Of a stretch of 12,377 nucleotides of DNA, positions 1 to 7,910 are shown in pieces. The first letter of the stretch is position 1; every line of letters starts with the position of its first letter. The notes below the pieces were generated by a model. That model ran no database searches. It saw nothing but the letters and a program-made list of their open reading frames with translations, and was not told the DNA's origin. Made by a program: the position numbers and the translations under genes. Source of the stretch: Chitinophagaceae bacterium (lineage in GTDB: Bacteria > Bacteroidota > Bacteroidia > Chitinophagales > Chitinophagaceae); assembly GCA_017882205.1 (NCBI GenBank), contig JADGPY010000160.1, positions 1 through 12,377 on the forward strand, given 5' to 3'.

Positions 1-1
1 C

Positions 2-277
2 GGTCAGGGATTTACAATTCCTAATTCTTCCGCTCTCGCTCTTGCTCCTTTCACGAGATTAACCGGCAGTGCATCAGCCTTGTTGGGATCCTTACAGTTA
101 GCTATGGGCGCGCTTGCGTCTGCAATTGTAAGTGTCATGCATGCTCATTCAGAACTACCAATGATCGTGGTAATGGTTTCGTGTGTGGTGTTGAGCCTGG
201 TAGTATATGTATTGGGAAATAAAAGAGGTGAGCGACAGGGAAACATGGAAGAGGCCGAGTTGATAGAACTGATATGA
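2..277 (+). CDS. Bcr/CflA-type MFS drug transporter, C-terminal end (partial)
   Basis: The open frame enters from the left edge without a start and ends at a TGA at 275-277, so only about 91 C-terminal residues are visible. They contain a GQGFTIPNSSALALAPF stretch followed by TGSASALLGSLQLAMGALAS, which is the conserved region before and within helix 11 of Bcr/CflA drug:proton antiporters (12-helix MFS). A second hydrophobic helix (LPMIVVMVSCVVLSLVVYVL) and a short charged cytoplasmic tail follow. By family, the protein would export small toxic molecules across the inner membrane using the proton gradient; the substrate cannot be told from this fragment. An internal TTG at 80 could be mistaken for a start, but homology-like sequence continues upstream of it. 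It converges on the fucosidase gene, with a palindrome between them. Confidence 0.8.
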   Translation, partial: GQGFTIPNSSALALAPFTRLTGSASALLGSLQLAMGALASAIVSVMHAHSELPMIVVMVSCVVLSLVVYVLGNKRGERQGNMEEAELIELI

Positions 278-281
278 AGAA

Positions 282-324
282 AAGTTCTAAGTTCTTAGTT
301 CTAAGAACTAAGAGCTTAGAACTT
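282..324. repeat. 43-nt palindrome made of 7-nt units; possible bidirectional terminator
   Basis: This is a near-perfect inverted repeat of 21-nt arms with a single mismatched pair (positions 292 and 314) and one central unpaired base. The left arm reads as three tandem heptamers (AAGTTCT, AAGTTCT, TAGTTCT) and the right arm as their inverted counterparts. It lies between the convergent stops of the transporter (277) and the fucosidase (374), where a shared terminator is expected. The minus-strand side is followed by a modest T-rich stretch (TTTTCTTC); the plus-strand side has no real U-tract. The regular heptamer build suggests a dispersed intergenic repeat rather than a plain terminator, but only one copy is in this window. 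Confidence 0.7.
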
Positions 325-373
325 GCTTATAAATAAATCTTCGAGTTCAAATAGTTGGTTGGATTTTCGAATT

Positions 374-1810
374 TTATTTCTCTCCTATCTTAAATCCCCA
401 GGCAGGTTGCCTCTTTAACTGTTCAATCGCCTGCTTTGGAATATTTACCAGCAGACCGTCACTGGTTTCCTTAATGCTAAGGGCTTTGGAATATCCTAAC
501 AGGTAAATCTTGCTATTAACATTTACAGGTACTTTAGGTAATAACATGTGTTCCTGGAGTGTATCGTTTCCTTGTGGCAAATAGAATACATATACTGTTG
601 GTGTAAGCCTGCTTTTAGTAAAACACCATTGACCTGTTCTATAGGGAGGATAGGGTATGGAACCGTATATGCCCTCACCATTAATCTTCATCCAGCTACC
701 GATCCCTTTCAATCGATCATATACTTCAGGAACAAGATCACCTGTTTTATCAGGTCCTATGCCCAATAATAGATTTCCTCCCTTTGCTACAATATTCACT
801 AATAAATGAACAACCTGTTTTAGGGATTTATATTTTTCATTTGGACCTGTACTATACCAATTATCTCCTAAGGTGACACAACTTTCCCAGGGATAATTTA
901 CCAGCTGTTCAGGTACCTGTTGTTCTGGTGTCCGATAGTTCTCAAATTCCCCATGAACAGAACGATCTACTACCAATAATCCCGGCTGCTTTTTTCTTGC
1001 CATAGTAACGATCCAGGGAATGTTGACGTCCTGTATCCACTGTTTTTTTCCGAGCCACGGCCGTGATTCATTAGTTATTGATGCAGATGGTCGCACCCAT
1101 CCTCCATCAAGCCATAGGATATCAATATCACCATAATTTTTCATTAATTCTTCTACCTGGTTATATGTGAAGTCCTGGAACTTTTTCCAGCGCTCAGGGT
1201 ATTTAGTAGGATCATAATTTACATTCCTATCCAATGACGGAAAATATGGCCACCAATAATTCTCGTTATGCCAATCAGGTTTGGAAAAATAAGCGCCTAT
1301 TCCCATTCCATTTTTACGAAAAGCAGTAAACACCTCCTTAACTACATTACTCCGGGGATTGGAACTAAATACAGATTGTGCATCTGTTATCTTATAATCA
1401 GTATACTTTGAATCAAACATGCAAAATCCATCGTGATGCTTGGTAGTAAATACAACGTATTTCATCCCTGCCTCCTTTGTAGCAGCAGCCCATAGGTCGG
1501 GATTGAATTTCACCGGATTAAATTCATGCCTGATATTTTCATAAGCTTTTTTGTACTCAGAATAGTTAGCAGCATATGGTCCTTTACGCTGACACCAGCT
1601 TTCATCTTCAGGGCAAAGGCTCCAGCTTTCTACTACCCCCCATTGGCTATATGCTCCCCAATGAATAATTACTCCAAATTTCCAATCCTGCCATTGCTGC
1701 AACTTTGTAACCACTAATTGATCCTTAGGCCATATATAAGGCTCTTCCTGCGCAATGATGCCTGTTGAAAACAGAACTGAGAGCAATAATATAGTTATCT
1801 GTCTTGTCAT
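374..1810 (-). CDS. secreted alpha-L-fucosidase, GH29 family
   Basis: A 478-residue glycoside hydrolase expected to remove terminal alpha-L-fucose from glycans with retention of configuration, acting in the periplasm or at the cell surface. Residues 1-20 form a cleavable signal peptide (hydrophobic ILLLSVLFSTGIIA, then Q21) with no lipobox cysteine. The GH29 TIM-barrel follows: FGVIIHWGAYS near 45-55, KHHDGFCMFDS at 124-134, and ILWLDGGW at 231-238, where D235 is the expected nucleophile. GEFENYRTPEQQ at 287-298 probably carries the acid/base; E296 is my best candidate by spacing from family members, E289 the alternative. NLLLGIGPDKTG at 346-357 is also characteristic. The tail of about 90 residues looks like a beta-sandwich. 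The ATG at 1810 begins the signal peptide cleanly. The gene starts 30 bp after the DUF2252 stop on the same strand, so the two are probably co-transcribed. No other fucose genes are in view. Confidence 0.93.
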   Translation of the reverse strand: MTRQITILLLSVLFSTGIIAQEEPYIWPKDQLVVTKLQQWQDWKFGVIIHWGAYSQWGVVESWSLCPEDESWCQRKGPYAANYSEYKKAYENIRHEFNPVKFNPDLWAAATKEAGMKYVVFTTKHHDGFCMFDSKYTDYKITDAQSVFSSNPRSNVVKEVFTAFRKNGMGIGAYFSKPDWHNENYWWPYFPSLDRNVNYDPTKYPERWKKFQDFTYNQVEELMKNYGDIDILWLDGGWVRPSASITNESRPWLGKKQWIQDVNIPWIVTMARKKQPGLLVVDRSVHGEFENYRTPEQQVPEQLVNYPWESCVTLGDNWYSTGPNEKYKSLKQVVHLLVNIVAKGGNLLLGIGPDKTGDLVPEVYDRLKGIGSWMKINGEGIYGSIPYPPYRTGQWCFTKSRLTPTVYVFYLPQGNDTLQEHMLLPKVPVNVNSKIYLLGYSKALSIKETSDGLLVNIPKQAIEQLKRQPAWGFKIGEK

Positions 1811-1840
1811 CTTTGAGTGTTTAAAAAGAACGAATAATTA

Positions 1841-3040
1841 TTATGGAAACCCCGCTATATAATCAGCTTTAAAAGCTTTAAAATCCTCCCTGGTTTTGAT
1901 CACATAATTCTTTGCATAATCGATGATACTATTATGCCAATTTTTGTTCTCCCCAAAGGAAATGAGTTCATCTGCAATGGCTGAACCCTGCCGGCCACTG
2001 CTGTTAAGGTATGAAGAAGCTGCGATTACACCCATATCCTCCATTACACAACAGATCTGTTTGAAATCATGACCAATTAACTCAAAATTGATCCTGTCTT
2101 TTGTAGGTTGCATTTCCTGCATAACGTAAGAGTGATCTTTAAATATGTGCGTGCTCAATTGTGCTGGAGTAATGTTTTGCATCCTTTTTTGAACCGATAC
2201 AATTCTTTCAGCCTCAGTTTTCCAAACCGGTTGTGGGGTATTAATATATGGAAGAAGTGAGGAAGGTGTGGCCTGTTTCATATCTATAAACATATACTTT
2301 TTCGGTTCCTTTACTTTTCGGATTAAAAAAAGATAGCGCTCTGCTCCAAGACTGCCTGTCCCTGCAATTCTAAAAGAAACATCGATAACTTCATAATGAT
2401 GAGGTGGCGCATGATTAGATTTCATCCAGAGAGTGAAACTTTCAATCAGTTCTTTCTTTGCTGCACCATCTATTTTAAGTTCTTTGTTTTTCCCCTTGTA
2501 GAGTTTAATTTTTCCACCTTTCCCCTTTGTTCTTGTATCTATTAGTTCTTTTTGTGTCCGCTCGGCCACTGCCATTAGAAATTTTTTAACTATCCCCGTA
2601 GCTGTCTGGCGTTCGATATACCTGGCACTACCTTCGGAAAGCGTTTTAGAAAAGTATTTCAAAAATATATCTACAGCTTCCTGCATTTCCTTAGGGGCGA
2701 TCTTCAAAGAATCGAATGCTAAAAATATACTTGTTATTATTCTTACAGTATCTAATAGAACTGGAGCTAATACTGATTCATCGAAGTCATTAATATCGAA
2801 ATAAACAAGTGAATTATCCCCTTTATAGCTTCCAAAATTTTCTATATGCAGGTCGCCACTGAGCCAGGTTAAAGGTGAAGGAGGAAGAAGCGTTGATGTA
2901 CTTAAATCTTCATAAAAAATATGACAAGTACCTCTAAAGAATCTAAAGGCATTTCCAGTCATAACTTTAAATTTTAAAGACGCCAGTTCAGGTTTATAGT
3001 GACTATTAAAGTTGATAATCCTTTGTGTTATCTCTTGCAT
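1841..3040 (-). CDS. DUF2252 family protein, kinase-like motifs
   Basis: A 399-residue soluble protein without signal peptide or membrane helix, matching DUF2252 (COG4320-like) by its signature FRGTCHIFYEDL (35-46), WLSGDLHIENFGSY (59-72) and YFDINDFDES (80-89). The GDLHxxN and DFDE pair resembles the catalytic and metal-binding motifs of aminoglycoside phosphotransferase/HipA-like kinases, so phosphotransfer is plausible; no substrate is established that I know of. A glycine-rich segment, FRIAGTGSLGAER (223-235), and FIDMKQA (251-257), with a possible ATP-site lysine K255, come after the catalytic motifs. That is the reverse of ordinary kinase order. The start ATG at 3040 is followed at once by family-like sequence; there is no clear Shine-Dalgarno site. 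The fucosidase follows after 30 bp, suggesting one transcript, but no functional link is obvious. Confidence 0.85.
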   Translation of the reverse strand: MQEITQRIINFNSHYKPELASLKFKVMTGNAFRFFRGTCHIFYEDLSTSTLLPPSPLTWLSGDLHIENFGSYKGDNSLVYFDINDFDESVLAPVLLDTVRIITSIFLAFDSLKIAPKEMQEAVDIFLKYFSKTLSEGSARYIERQTATGIVKKFLMAVAERTQKELIDTRTKGKGGKIKLYKGKNKELKIDGAAKKELIESFTLWMKSNHAPPHHYEVIDVSFRIAGTGSLGAERYLFLIRKVKEPKKYMFIDMKQATPSSLLPYINTPQPVWKTEAERIVSVQKRMQNITPAQLSTHIFKDHSYVMQEMQPTKDRINFELIGHDFKQICCVMEDMGVIAASSYLNSSGRQGSAIADELISFGENKNWHNSIIDYAKNYVIKTREDFKAFKADYIAGFP

Positions 3041-3363
3041 AAGTAATTATTAGATGGGAAAGCTACTCCAACTAATCCGGAAATCCATCAATGCTCGAAA
3101 CCATGCATGAAATTGGCTTCACCCCGAAAACTTTAGCAATTCGTTCACTTGTTTAAACTGTTGAATACCAATACAAATTATCCACCTTATTTTGAGCCTA
3201 ACAGCGGTAGGTAGGATTTTTGTTCTAACTTTTTAGTTGGAACCCCAACGGATTTAATATCTTCATACGAATCTGAGACAAAAAATCTCATTATCCTGGC
3301 ACATTAGCGTTCTTGTCTGTAGGCAAGAAAGGCAGGACTGGCGTATACAAAAAAACAGAAGTT
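3041..3363. other. non-coding stretch between divergent genes, with small hairpins
   Basis: No convincing gene is seen here on either strand. It must hold the start signals for both the DUF2252 gene (minus) and the DsbA-like gene (plus), but I found no full TTTG-N19-TAnnTTTG match; TTATTTTG at 3187-3194 is one base off on the plus strand and lacks a good upstream box. A 9-bp hairpin with a TTTT loop occupies 3222-3243 (GTTCTAACT paired with AGTTGGAAC, one G-T wobble). A weaker 5-bp one lies at 3274-3290 (TGAGA/TCTCA). Both would be in the leader of the plus-strand gene if its promoter lies to their left. The segment 3315-3337 (GTCTGTAGGCA then GGCAGG) resembles a decayed copy of the CCTGCC/GGCAGG palindrome seen at 12196-12229. 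Confidence 0.4.
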
Positions 3364-3951
3364 ATGAAAAAAGCAGAAGTTGTAGAAATTATAGAGCCTA
3401 AGGCAATATTTACCGGGGATGCAAATGCCCCAGTTACAATTATGGAATTTGGCGACTATGAAAGTGAAGAATGTGCCAAGGCAAACGAAGTAGTCAAAGA
3501 ACTACTCGAGCGATATCCTGGGAAAATCAAGTTTATTTTCCGGCATTTCCCATTGCTGAAGTATCACCAGAAAGCTCATAAGGCAGCCGAGGCAGCTATT
3601 GCCGCAGGACAAGAAGGGAGATTCTGGGAGATGCATCAGGCAATCTTTAAATATCGTCGGAACCTGGGGGTAACAAGTTTAAAATTATATGCAAGAGAAG
3701 CAGGGGTTACCAGTAAAAAATTGTTGGATGAATTAATCAATGGCATGTATGGATGGCAAGTGCAGGGCGACCTGATGGAAGGCAAGAAACTTGGTGTCAC
3801 CTCAATTCCTACCTTTTTTATTAATGAAAAACAATTTGAACAAACCCCAAATTACAAAAATCTAAGCGCACATATTGATGCCCTATTGAAAACTAAAAAA
3901 ACTAAAACAAAAAGCCTCGCAATTCCTTTAGAAGTAAAACGTAGTGCTTGA
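3364..3951 (+). CDS. DsbA-like thioredoxin-fold protein with SxxC in place of CxxC
   Basis: I start this gene at the ATG at 3364 (195 residues). The frame stays open upstream to a TTG at 3313, but those 17 codons are basic, unlike a domain start, and overlap repeat-like DNA. The protein resembles the DsbA-like thioredoxin_4 family: a strand VTIMEFGDYESEEC (24-37), the insert RHFPLLKYHQKAHKAAEAA (60-78), GRFWEMHQAIF (85-95), and the cis-proline loop LGVTSIPTFFIN (143-154, P149). The usual CPxC active site reads S34-E-E-C37, so the attacking first cysteine is lost while the resolving cysteine remains. There is no signal peptide, so it should be cytoplasmic. A lysine-rich tail (KTKKTKTKS, 177-185) follows the domain. 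Dithiol oxidation is therefore unlikely; glutathione-type chemistry or a binding role is possible. It converges on the synthetase gene. Confidence 0.75.
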   Translation: MKKAEVVEIIEPKAIFTGDANAPVTIMEFGDYESEECAKANEVVKELLERYPGKIKFIFRHFPLLKYHQKAHKAAEAAIAAGQEGRFWEMHQAIFKYRRNLGVTSLKLYAREAGVTSKKLLDELINGMYGWQVQGDLMEGKKLGVTSIPTFFINEKQFEQTPNYKNLSAHIDALLKTKKTKTKSLAIPLEVKRSA

Positions 3952-3957
3952 AATACA

Positions 3958-3987
3958 CGTAGAGACGTAGCATGCTACGTCTCTACG
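3958..3987. repeat. perfect 30-nt palindrome spanning the synthetase stop codon
   Basis: Two exact 15-nt arms (GTAGAGACGTAG on the left, CTACGTCTCTAC on the right, centre CATG) form a palindrome between the convergent DsbA-like gene (stop at 3951) and the synthetase gene (stop at 3975). The last codons of the synthetase (VET-stop) are encoded in the right arm. Position and symmetry fit a bidirectional terminator, though neither side has a U-tract. ACGTCTCTAC recurs at 11641-11650 without its partner arm. Palindromes with a GTAGAGACG/CGTCTCTAC core are, to my knowledge, dispersed in other bacterial genomes including Bacteroidota, so this is probably one copy of a mobile or extragenic repeat. 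Confidence 0.85.
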
Positions 3988-6900
3988 CTCCTTATCGGAC
4001 TTCCTCCCCACTTACTTCCCTCGGGGATTTTTTCTCCTTTCATAACAAGCGATAATGGCTCAATTTGTACATCATTCCCTAATTCTGAATCGTATAAAAT
4101 AATTGAACCTGCTCCTATCGAATTTCGTTCACCTATTGTGATAGCTCCGACTTTCATTATCCGGTCTTCAAATAAATGTGTTTGCGGCCCACAATCAATA
4201 TTCAGAGCGGTATCATCGCCAATACTCACCATGTCATATTCTGTAATATCTGTTGTGTTCATCCAAACTCTTTTTCCTATTCTGACACCGAGTAAGCGAA
4301 GAAATACGGGCAACCAGGGTGTACCTTTCAAATACTCCAGGAAAAAGGGCACTGCCAATGCCTCATAAATAGTTGTGATGCCTTCACTTATCCATACCCG
4401 GGCAGTCCACATCGGTTTCTGCCATGGTTTATAAATACCCACGCTAACCCATTTTAATAACACAGTGAAGGCGAAACATGGTATTCCAATGAATGCCAGG
4501 TAATATAAAGGAAAAAATAACATGAAATGCCACCATGGATCATCCACCAATAGATCATGCACGTATGCAATGAATATCACACTCGCACATAGAAGAATAG
4601 TCTCGGGTATCATGATTCTGACTAGTTCAACCCCTGCTCTGGCCAGATATCTTAAACGGGAAGGATTAACAGTCAGGGAAGGGTCGAATACTCCGCTGTC
4701 CTGCCTGTTAGGCAATGCAATGGCAGGGGAACCAAACCAATCTTTTGCATGTTGTTTATCTAATTGCTCTTGCGATGGAGGAGTGGAAAGTACCCCGATA
4801 AGCATATCTGAACCAAGGCGATAACCTTGTGGGATAAGGGCACTGTTACCCACAAAGCTTCTATCGCCTATGGATATATTATCCAGTATTAAGGATTGGC
4901 CCCTTACATCTGCTTCACCAAGAATAACCCCATCGGCAATAAATGCTTCCCTGCCAATATCAAGTAAGGGATGTGTGACGTTACTCGCTGTAGATACTTC
5001 TGTGTCTCTCCCCACTTTCGCTCCCAGTGCCCTGAAAAAAGCAGGCAAATAAACAGTTGCATATACAGGATGCATAACCATTAAAGAAAGAGCCATAAAC
5101 TGGTCTGCAAGCCACTTCCTTACATAAAACCTGCTGTGAACAGAGTATACGCCGGGCTTGATCCCTTTTTGCAAGTTGCGTGTAATATATACCGTTAGCA
5201 TTGCAAATAAAATCGTATAAAACAACGACAATACCGGGGTAATTATTAGATAACTGAAATCATAATCTTCTGCTGCATTGTCCAGAATATTTAATGTAGC
5301 CAGTACTGGCAGGAAGGGGATCAATACAGCAAATGGGAATATCAATAACAGGAAGCCATACAAGCTTCTATACCTGATTCTGCCAAATGCATTCAATTCA
5401 CGTGGCTCCGGTAAGTTTAGTGCAACTTTATTTCCAGTAAATTGGGCAGGACTACCCTGCCATATTTCACGGGATCGAACAATTTTACCAGGTTGCAGGA
5501 AACTAAGATCTTTTATTTCACCCCAATCCTCAATTACAGAACCACCTGCAATCACTGCACTGCTACCAATATACGCATGATCTCCAATCGTGATTGTACT
5601 CAATCGCAGCATCCCTTTCTCAACTACTGCATTATTGAGCATAACATTAGAACTGATACTCACATCTTTCCCAATATTAACAAGGTCTTCAGCGCCGATG
5701 GTAAAAGAGCTTAATTGTGCCCCATAACCAATCCTGGCCCCCATCAGTTTAAGATATGAACGAAACAGAGGTGTACCATTCAGAAATTGAATGGGCACAA
5801 TATTCTGCATTGTTTTTACAAACCACCACCTAAAATAGTAGGTTCCCCAAAGTGGATATTCACCTTCCTTCATTCTACCAATCACTACCCACTTCGCCAC
5901 TACGCATATGTGGGTAAGCAATGGAGGCACCAGGCAGAATAGCCCAAGGGCTACTAATATTGCATAGAAATGGCTTTCAGTTTCCAACTGCGTGTAATAG
6001 TAACCGAGGTAAGGAAAGAATATCTGAGCAGCAAACATCCCGAAGATCATTACTAATGCAAAAGTTTGTGCCACCCAGCAGGCAGTAAATCGCCACCATG
6101 GAATTGAATTAAATGGAACCGTCTCTTTGATCTCAATATCTTTTTCATCCCACACTTTAAGCAATTCCTTCAAAGGTCTGGCCAGGTAAACATCCTTAAG
6201 AGACGCATTTTTCACACCGGCATATTTTCTAAGCCTGGAGACAAATGTTGCAGCCAATAATGAATGTCCTCCGAGGTCTGTGAAAAAATCCATGGTAAGA
6301 TCTATCTTCCTGCCTGGAAAAATAATGTCGAGTGTTTTGACCAATCTTTCTTCCAGCGGAGAATTATTATTCAGGACTTCCTGGTCCAAATTCTTAGGAA
6401 CTTCAGCATATGCAGGGGGTATTGGCAATGCCTTCCTGTTTATTTTTCCGCTGGAAAGCCGTGGCATCTCATCCAGTCGAACAATAATTCCTGGTACCAT
6501 ATAAGGCGCCAGAACTTTTGCTAATCCTGTACGCAAGTATTGTTCGTCAAATTTATTTTTATCAGTTACCACATATCCTACCAGTTGGTCCTGGTAATTA
6601 TTGTCTTTTTTTACAGCAACCGATGCTGTTAATACGTTATCAAGATGAGCAAGTTGGGTCTCAATTTCGCCAAGCTCTATACGATACCCCCTCAATTTAA
6701 CCTGGTCATCAATCCTTCCGTGGAATTCAACTTTTCCATCTTTGTGAATGATGGCATTATCACCAGTACGATAGATTGTTTCACCGGGAAGTTTGGTTAA
6801 TGAATTTGGTTTACGAACAAATTTAACCGCTGTTAGTTCAGGTAATTTAATATAGCCCGCCCCTACACCGGGGCCTGTAATAATAAGTTCTCCCAGTTCA

Positions 6901-7910
6901 TCAAATGGTAGCAAGTTGAGATTTTCATCTGCTATCGCATAATTATAATTGGGTAATGGATTCCCTATGGTAATTTCATCTCCTTTTTTTAGGCTGATCA
7001 TAGATGAAGTAACTGTTGTCTCTGTAGGCCCATAACTATTGTAGAATAATCGCTCACCTGTTGCCCACTTATCCAGGACTTGCTGTGTGCAGGCCTCTCC
7101 ACCGGCATTTATTAACCTCAAAGTGGCGATATCAGTATCCATGATCGAAAGCAAACTCGGAACGGCATGAAGCACTGTAATATTATTTGCACGTAGTACA
7201 TCTGATAATTCATCAATAGCTTTAGCAGTGATCTCATCTACAACAAAAAGTGTTGCCCCTGCGAGATAACTGATCCATGTTTCTTCGCACCACATGTCAA
7301 AAGATACAGAGAACCCCTGGTAAACTTTATCTGATTCTTTTATTCCAAGTACCGATTGTTCAGCGCGAACAAGATGGCAGATTTGGCGATGGGTTATGGG
7401 TATCCCTTTTGGTTTTCCGGTGCTTCCTGAAGTATACAATACATACGCAAAGTCGCCAGCACTTATTATATTTTCATGGTGTCCATGATCTTCTGTAGTA
7501 AATGGAGTTACTTTTAATACGGGGCAATTAAGCAAGACAGTATTTGGCGTAAAACATGCCGATGCTTCAACTTCAGAAACAATGGCAGCCACCCTTTCAG
7601 CAGGCATTTCGCTATCTATAGGGATATACGCAGCTCCCGATTTTACAATACCTAAAATGGCTACATGCAAATTCAAACCCCTGGGGTACCATACTGCTAC
7701 AAATTTCCCTTTTCCGATACCAAGATTTAAAAGTTGCCAGGCAACAGCATTGCTCCAGGCATCTAATTGCTGGAAAGTAATTGTTTGTTCACCATAGATC
7801 AATGCTATTTTACCAGGATATGCAAGGGCGGTATCCCTGAAAATATCCGCAAGTGATTCATTCCTCAATAAATCGGGTCTTTCCGGGCCCAACAAAATAC
7901 CTGGCTCCAT
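3975..7910 (-). CDS. Pls/PosA-type membrane non-ribosomal peptide synthetase (epsilon-poly-lysine synthetase-like)
   Basis: A 1,311-residue single-module synthetase, close in length and layout to Streptomyces epsilon-poly-L-lysine synthetase. I start at ATG 7910, not the GTG just before it at 7913. Residues about 20-500 are an adenylation domain: A3 YTSGSTGKPKG (159-169), A5 YNSYGPTETT (290-299), A7 YRTGDN (380-385), A8 GRIDDQVKLRGYRIELGE (398-415), A10 SSGKINRKAL (486-495). Pocket residues by alignment to GrsA are D205, M206, E209, H248, I267, A269, S292, V300, T301 and K489; Glu at the third position suits a basic substrate such as Lys or Orn. A carrier domain follows, with pantetheine site DLGGHSLLA (S550). 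The rest repeats three times: two membrane helices (about 611-678, 849-911, 1097-1156), then a hexapeptide beta-helix domain (725-830, 965-1065, 1208-1308) ending in GSPA or GSPI. No classical condensation or thioesterase domain is present. It probably makes a cationic homopolymer or oligomer at the inner membrane; product unproven. An Sfp-type transferase is divergent next door. Confidence 0.9.
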   Translation of the reverse strand: MEPGILLGPERPDLLRNESLADIFRDTALAYPGKIALIYGEQTITFQQLDAWSNAVAWQLLNLGIGKGKFVAVWYPRGLNLHVAILGIVKSGAAYIPIDSEMPAERVAAIVSEVEASACFTPNTVLLNCPVLKVTPFTTEDHGHHENIISAGDFAYVLYTSGSTGKPKGIPITHRQICHLVRAEQSVLGIKESDKVYQGFSVSFDMWCEETWISYLAGATLFVVDEITAKAIDELSDVLRANNITVLHAVPSLLSIMDTDIATLRLINAGGEACTQQVLDKWATGERLFYNSYGPTETTVTSSMISLKKGDEITIGNPLPNYNYAIADENLNLLPFDELGELIITGPGVGAGYIKLPELTAVKFVRKPNSLTKLPGETIYRTGDNAIIHKDGKVEFHGRIDDQVKLRGYRIELGEIETQLAHLDNVLTASVAVKKDNNYQDQLVGYVVTDKNKFDEQYLRTGLAKVLAPYMVPGIIVRLDEMPRLSSGKINRKALPIPPAYAEVPKNLDQEVLNNNSPLEERLVKTLDIIFPGRKIDLTMDFFTDLGGHSLLAATFVSRLRKYAGVKNASLKDVYLARPLKELLKVWDEKDIEIKETVPFNSIPWWRFTACWVAQTFALVMIFGMFAAQIFFPYLGYYYTQLETESHFYAILVALGLFCLVPPLLTHICVVAKWVVIGRMKEGEYPLWGTYYFRWWFVKTMQNIVPIQFLNGTPLFRSYLKLMGARIGYGAQLSSFTIGAEDLVNIGKDVSISSNVMLNNAVVEKGMLRLSTITIGDHAYIGSSAVIAGGSVIEDWGEIKDLSFLQPGKIVRSREIWQGSPAQFTGNKVALNLPEPRELNAFGRIRYRSLYGFLLLIFPFAVLIPFLPVLATLNILDNAAEDYDFSYLIITPVLSLFYTILFAMLTVYITRNLQKGIKPGVYSVHSRFYVRKWLADQFMALSLMVMHPVYATVYLPAFFRALGAKVGRDTEVSTASNVTHPLLDIGREAFIADGVILGEADVRGQSLILDNISIGDRSFVGNSALIPQGYRLGSDMLIGVLSTPPSQEQLDKQHAKDWFGSPAIALPNRQDSGVFDPSLTVNPSRLRYLARAGVELVRIMIPETILLCASVIFIAYVHDLLVDDPWWHFMLFFPLYYLAFIGIPCFAFTVLLKWVSVGIYKPWQKPMWTARVWISEGITTIYEALAVPFFLEYLKGTPWLPVFLRLLGVRIGKRVWMNTTDITEYDMVSIGDDTALNIDCGPQTHLFEDRIMKVGAITIGERNSIGAGSIILYDSELGNDVQIEPLSLVMKGEKIPEGSKWGGSPIRSVET

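Noticed and set aside
3052..3150. Possible remnant gene in the stretch left of the DsbA-like gene
   Set aside because: Only 18-22 codon frames with stops; no motif supports a pseudogene.
3313..3363. N-terminal extension of the DsbA-like protein from a TTG
   Set aside because: Rare start, basic low-complexity residues, repeat-like DNA, and a good ATG at 3364 just before the domain.
4138..5714. Several plus-strand open frames of 60-100 residues opposite the synthetase
   Set aside because: They are antisense to recognisable beta-helix and membrane segments and overlap one another in different frames.
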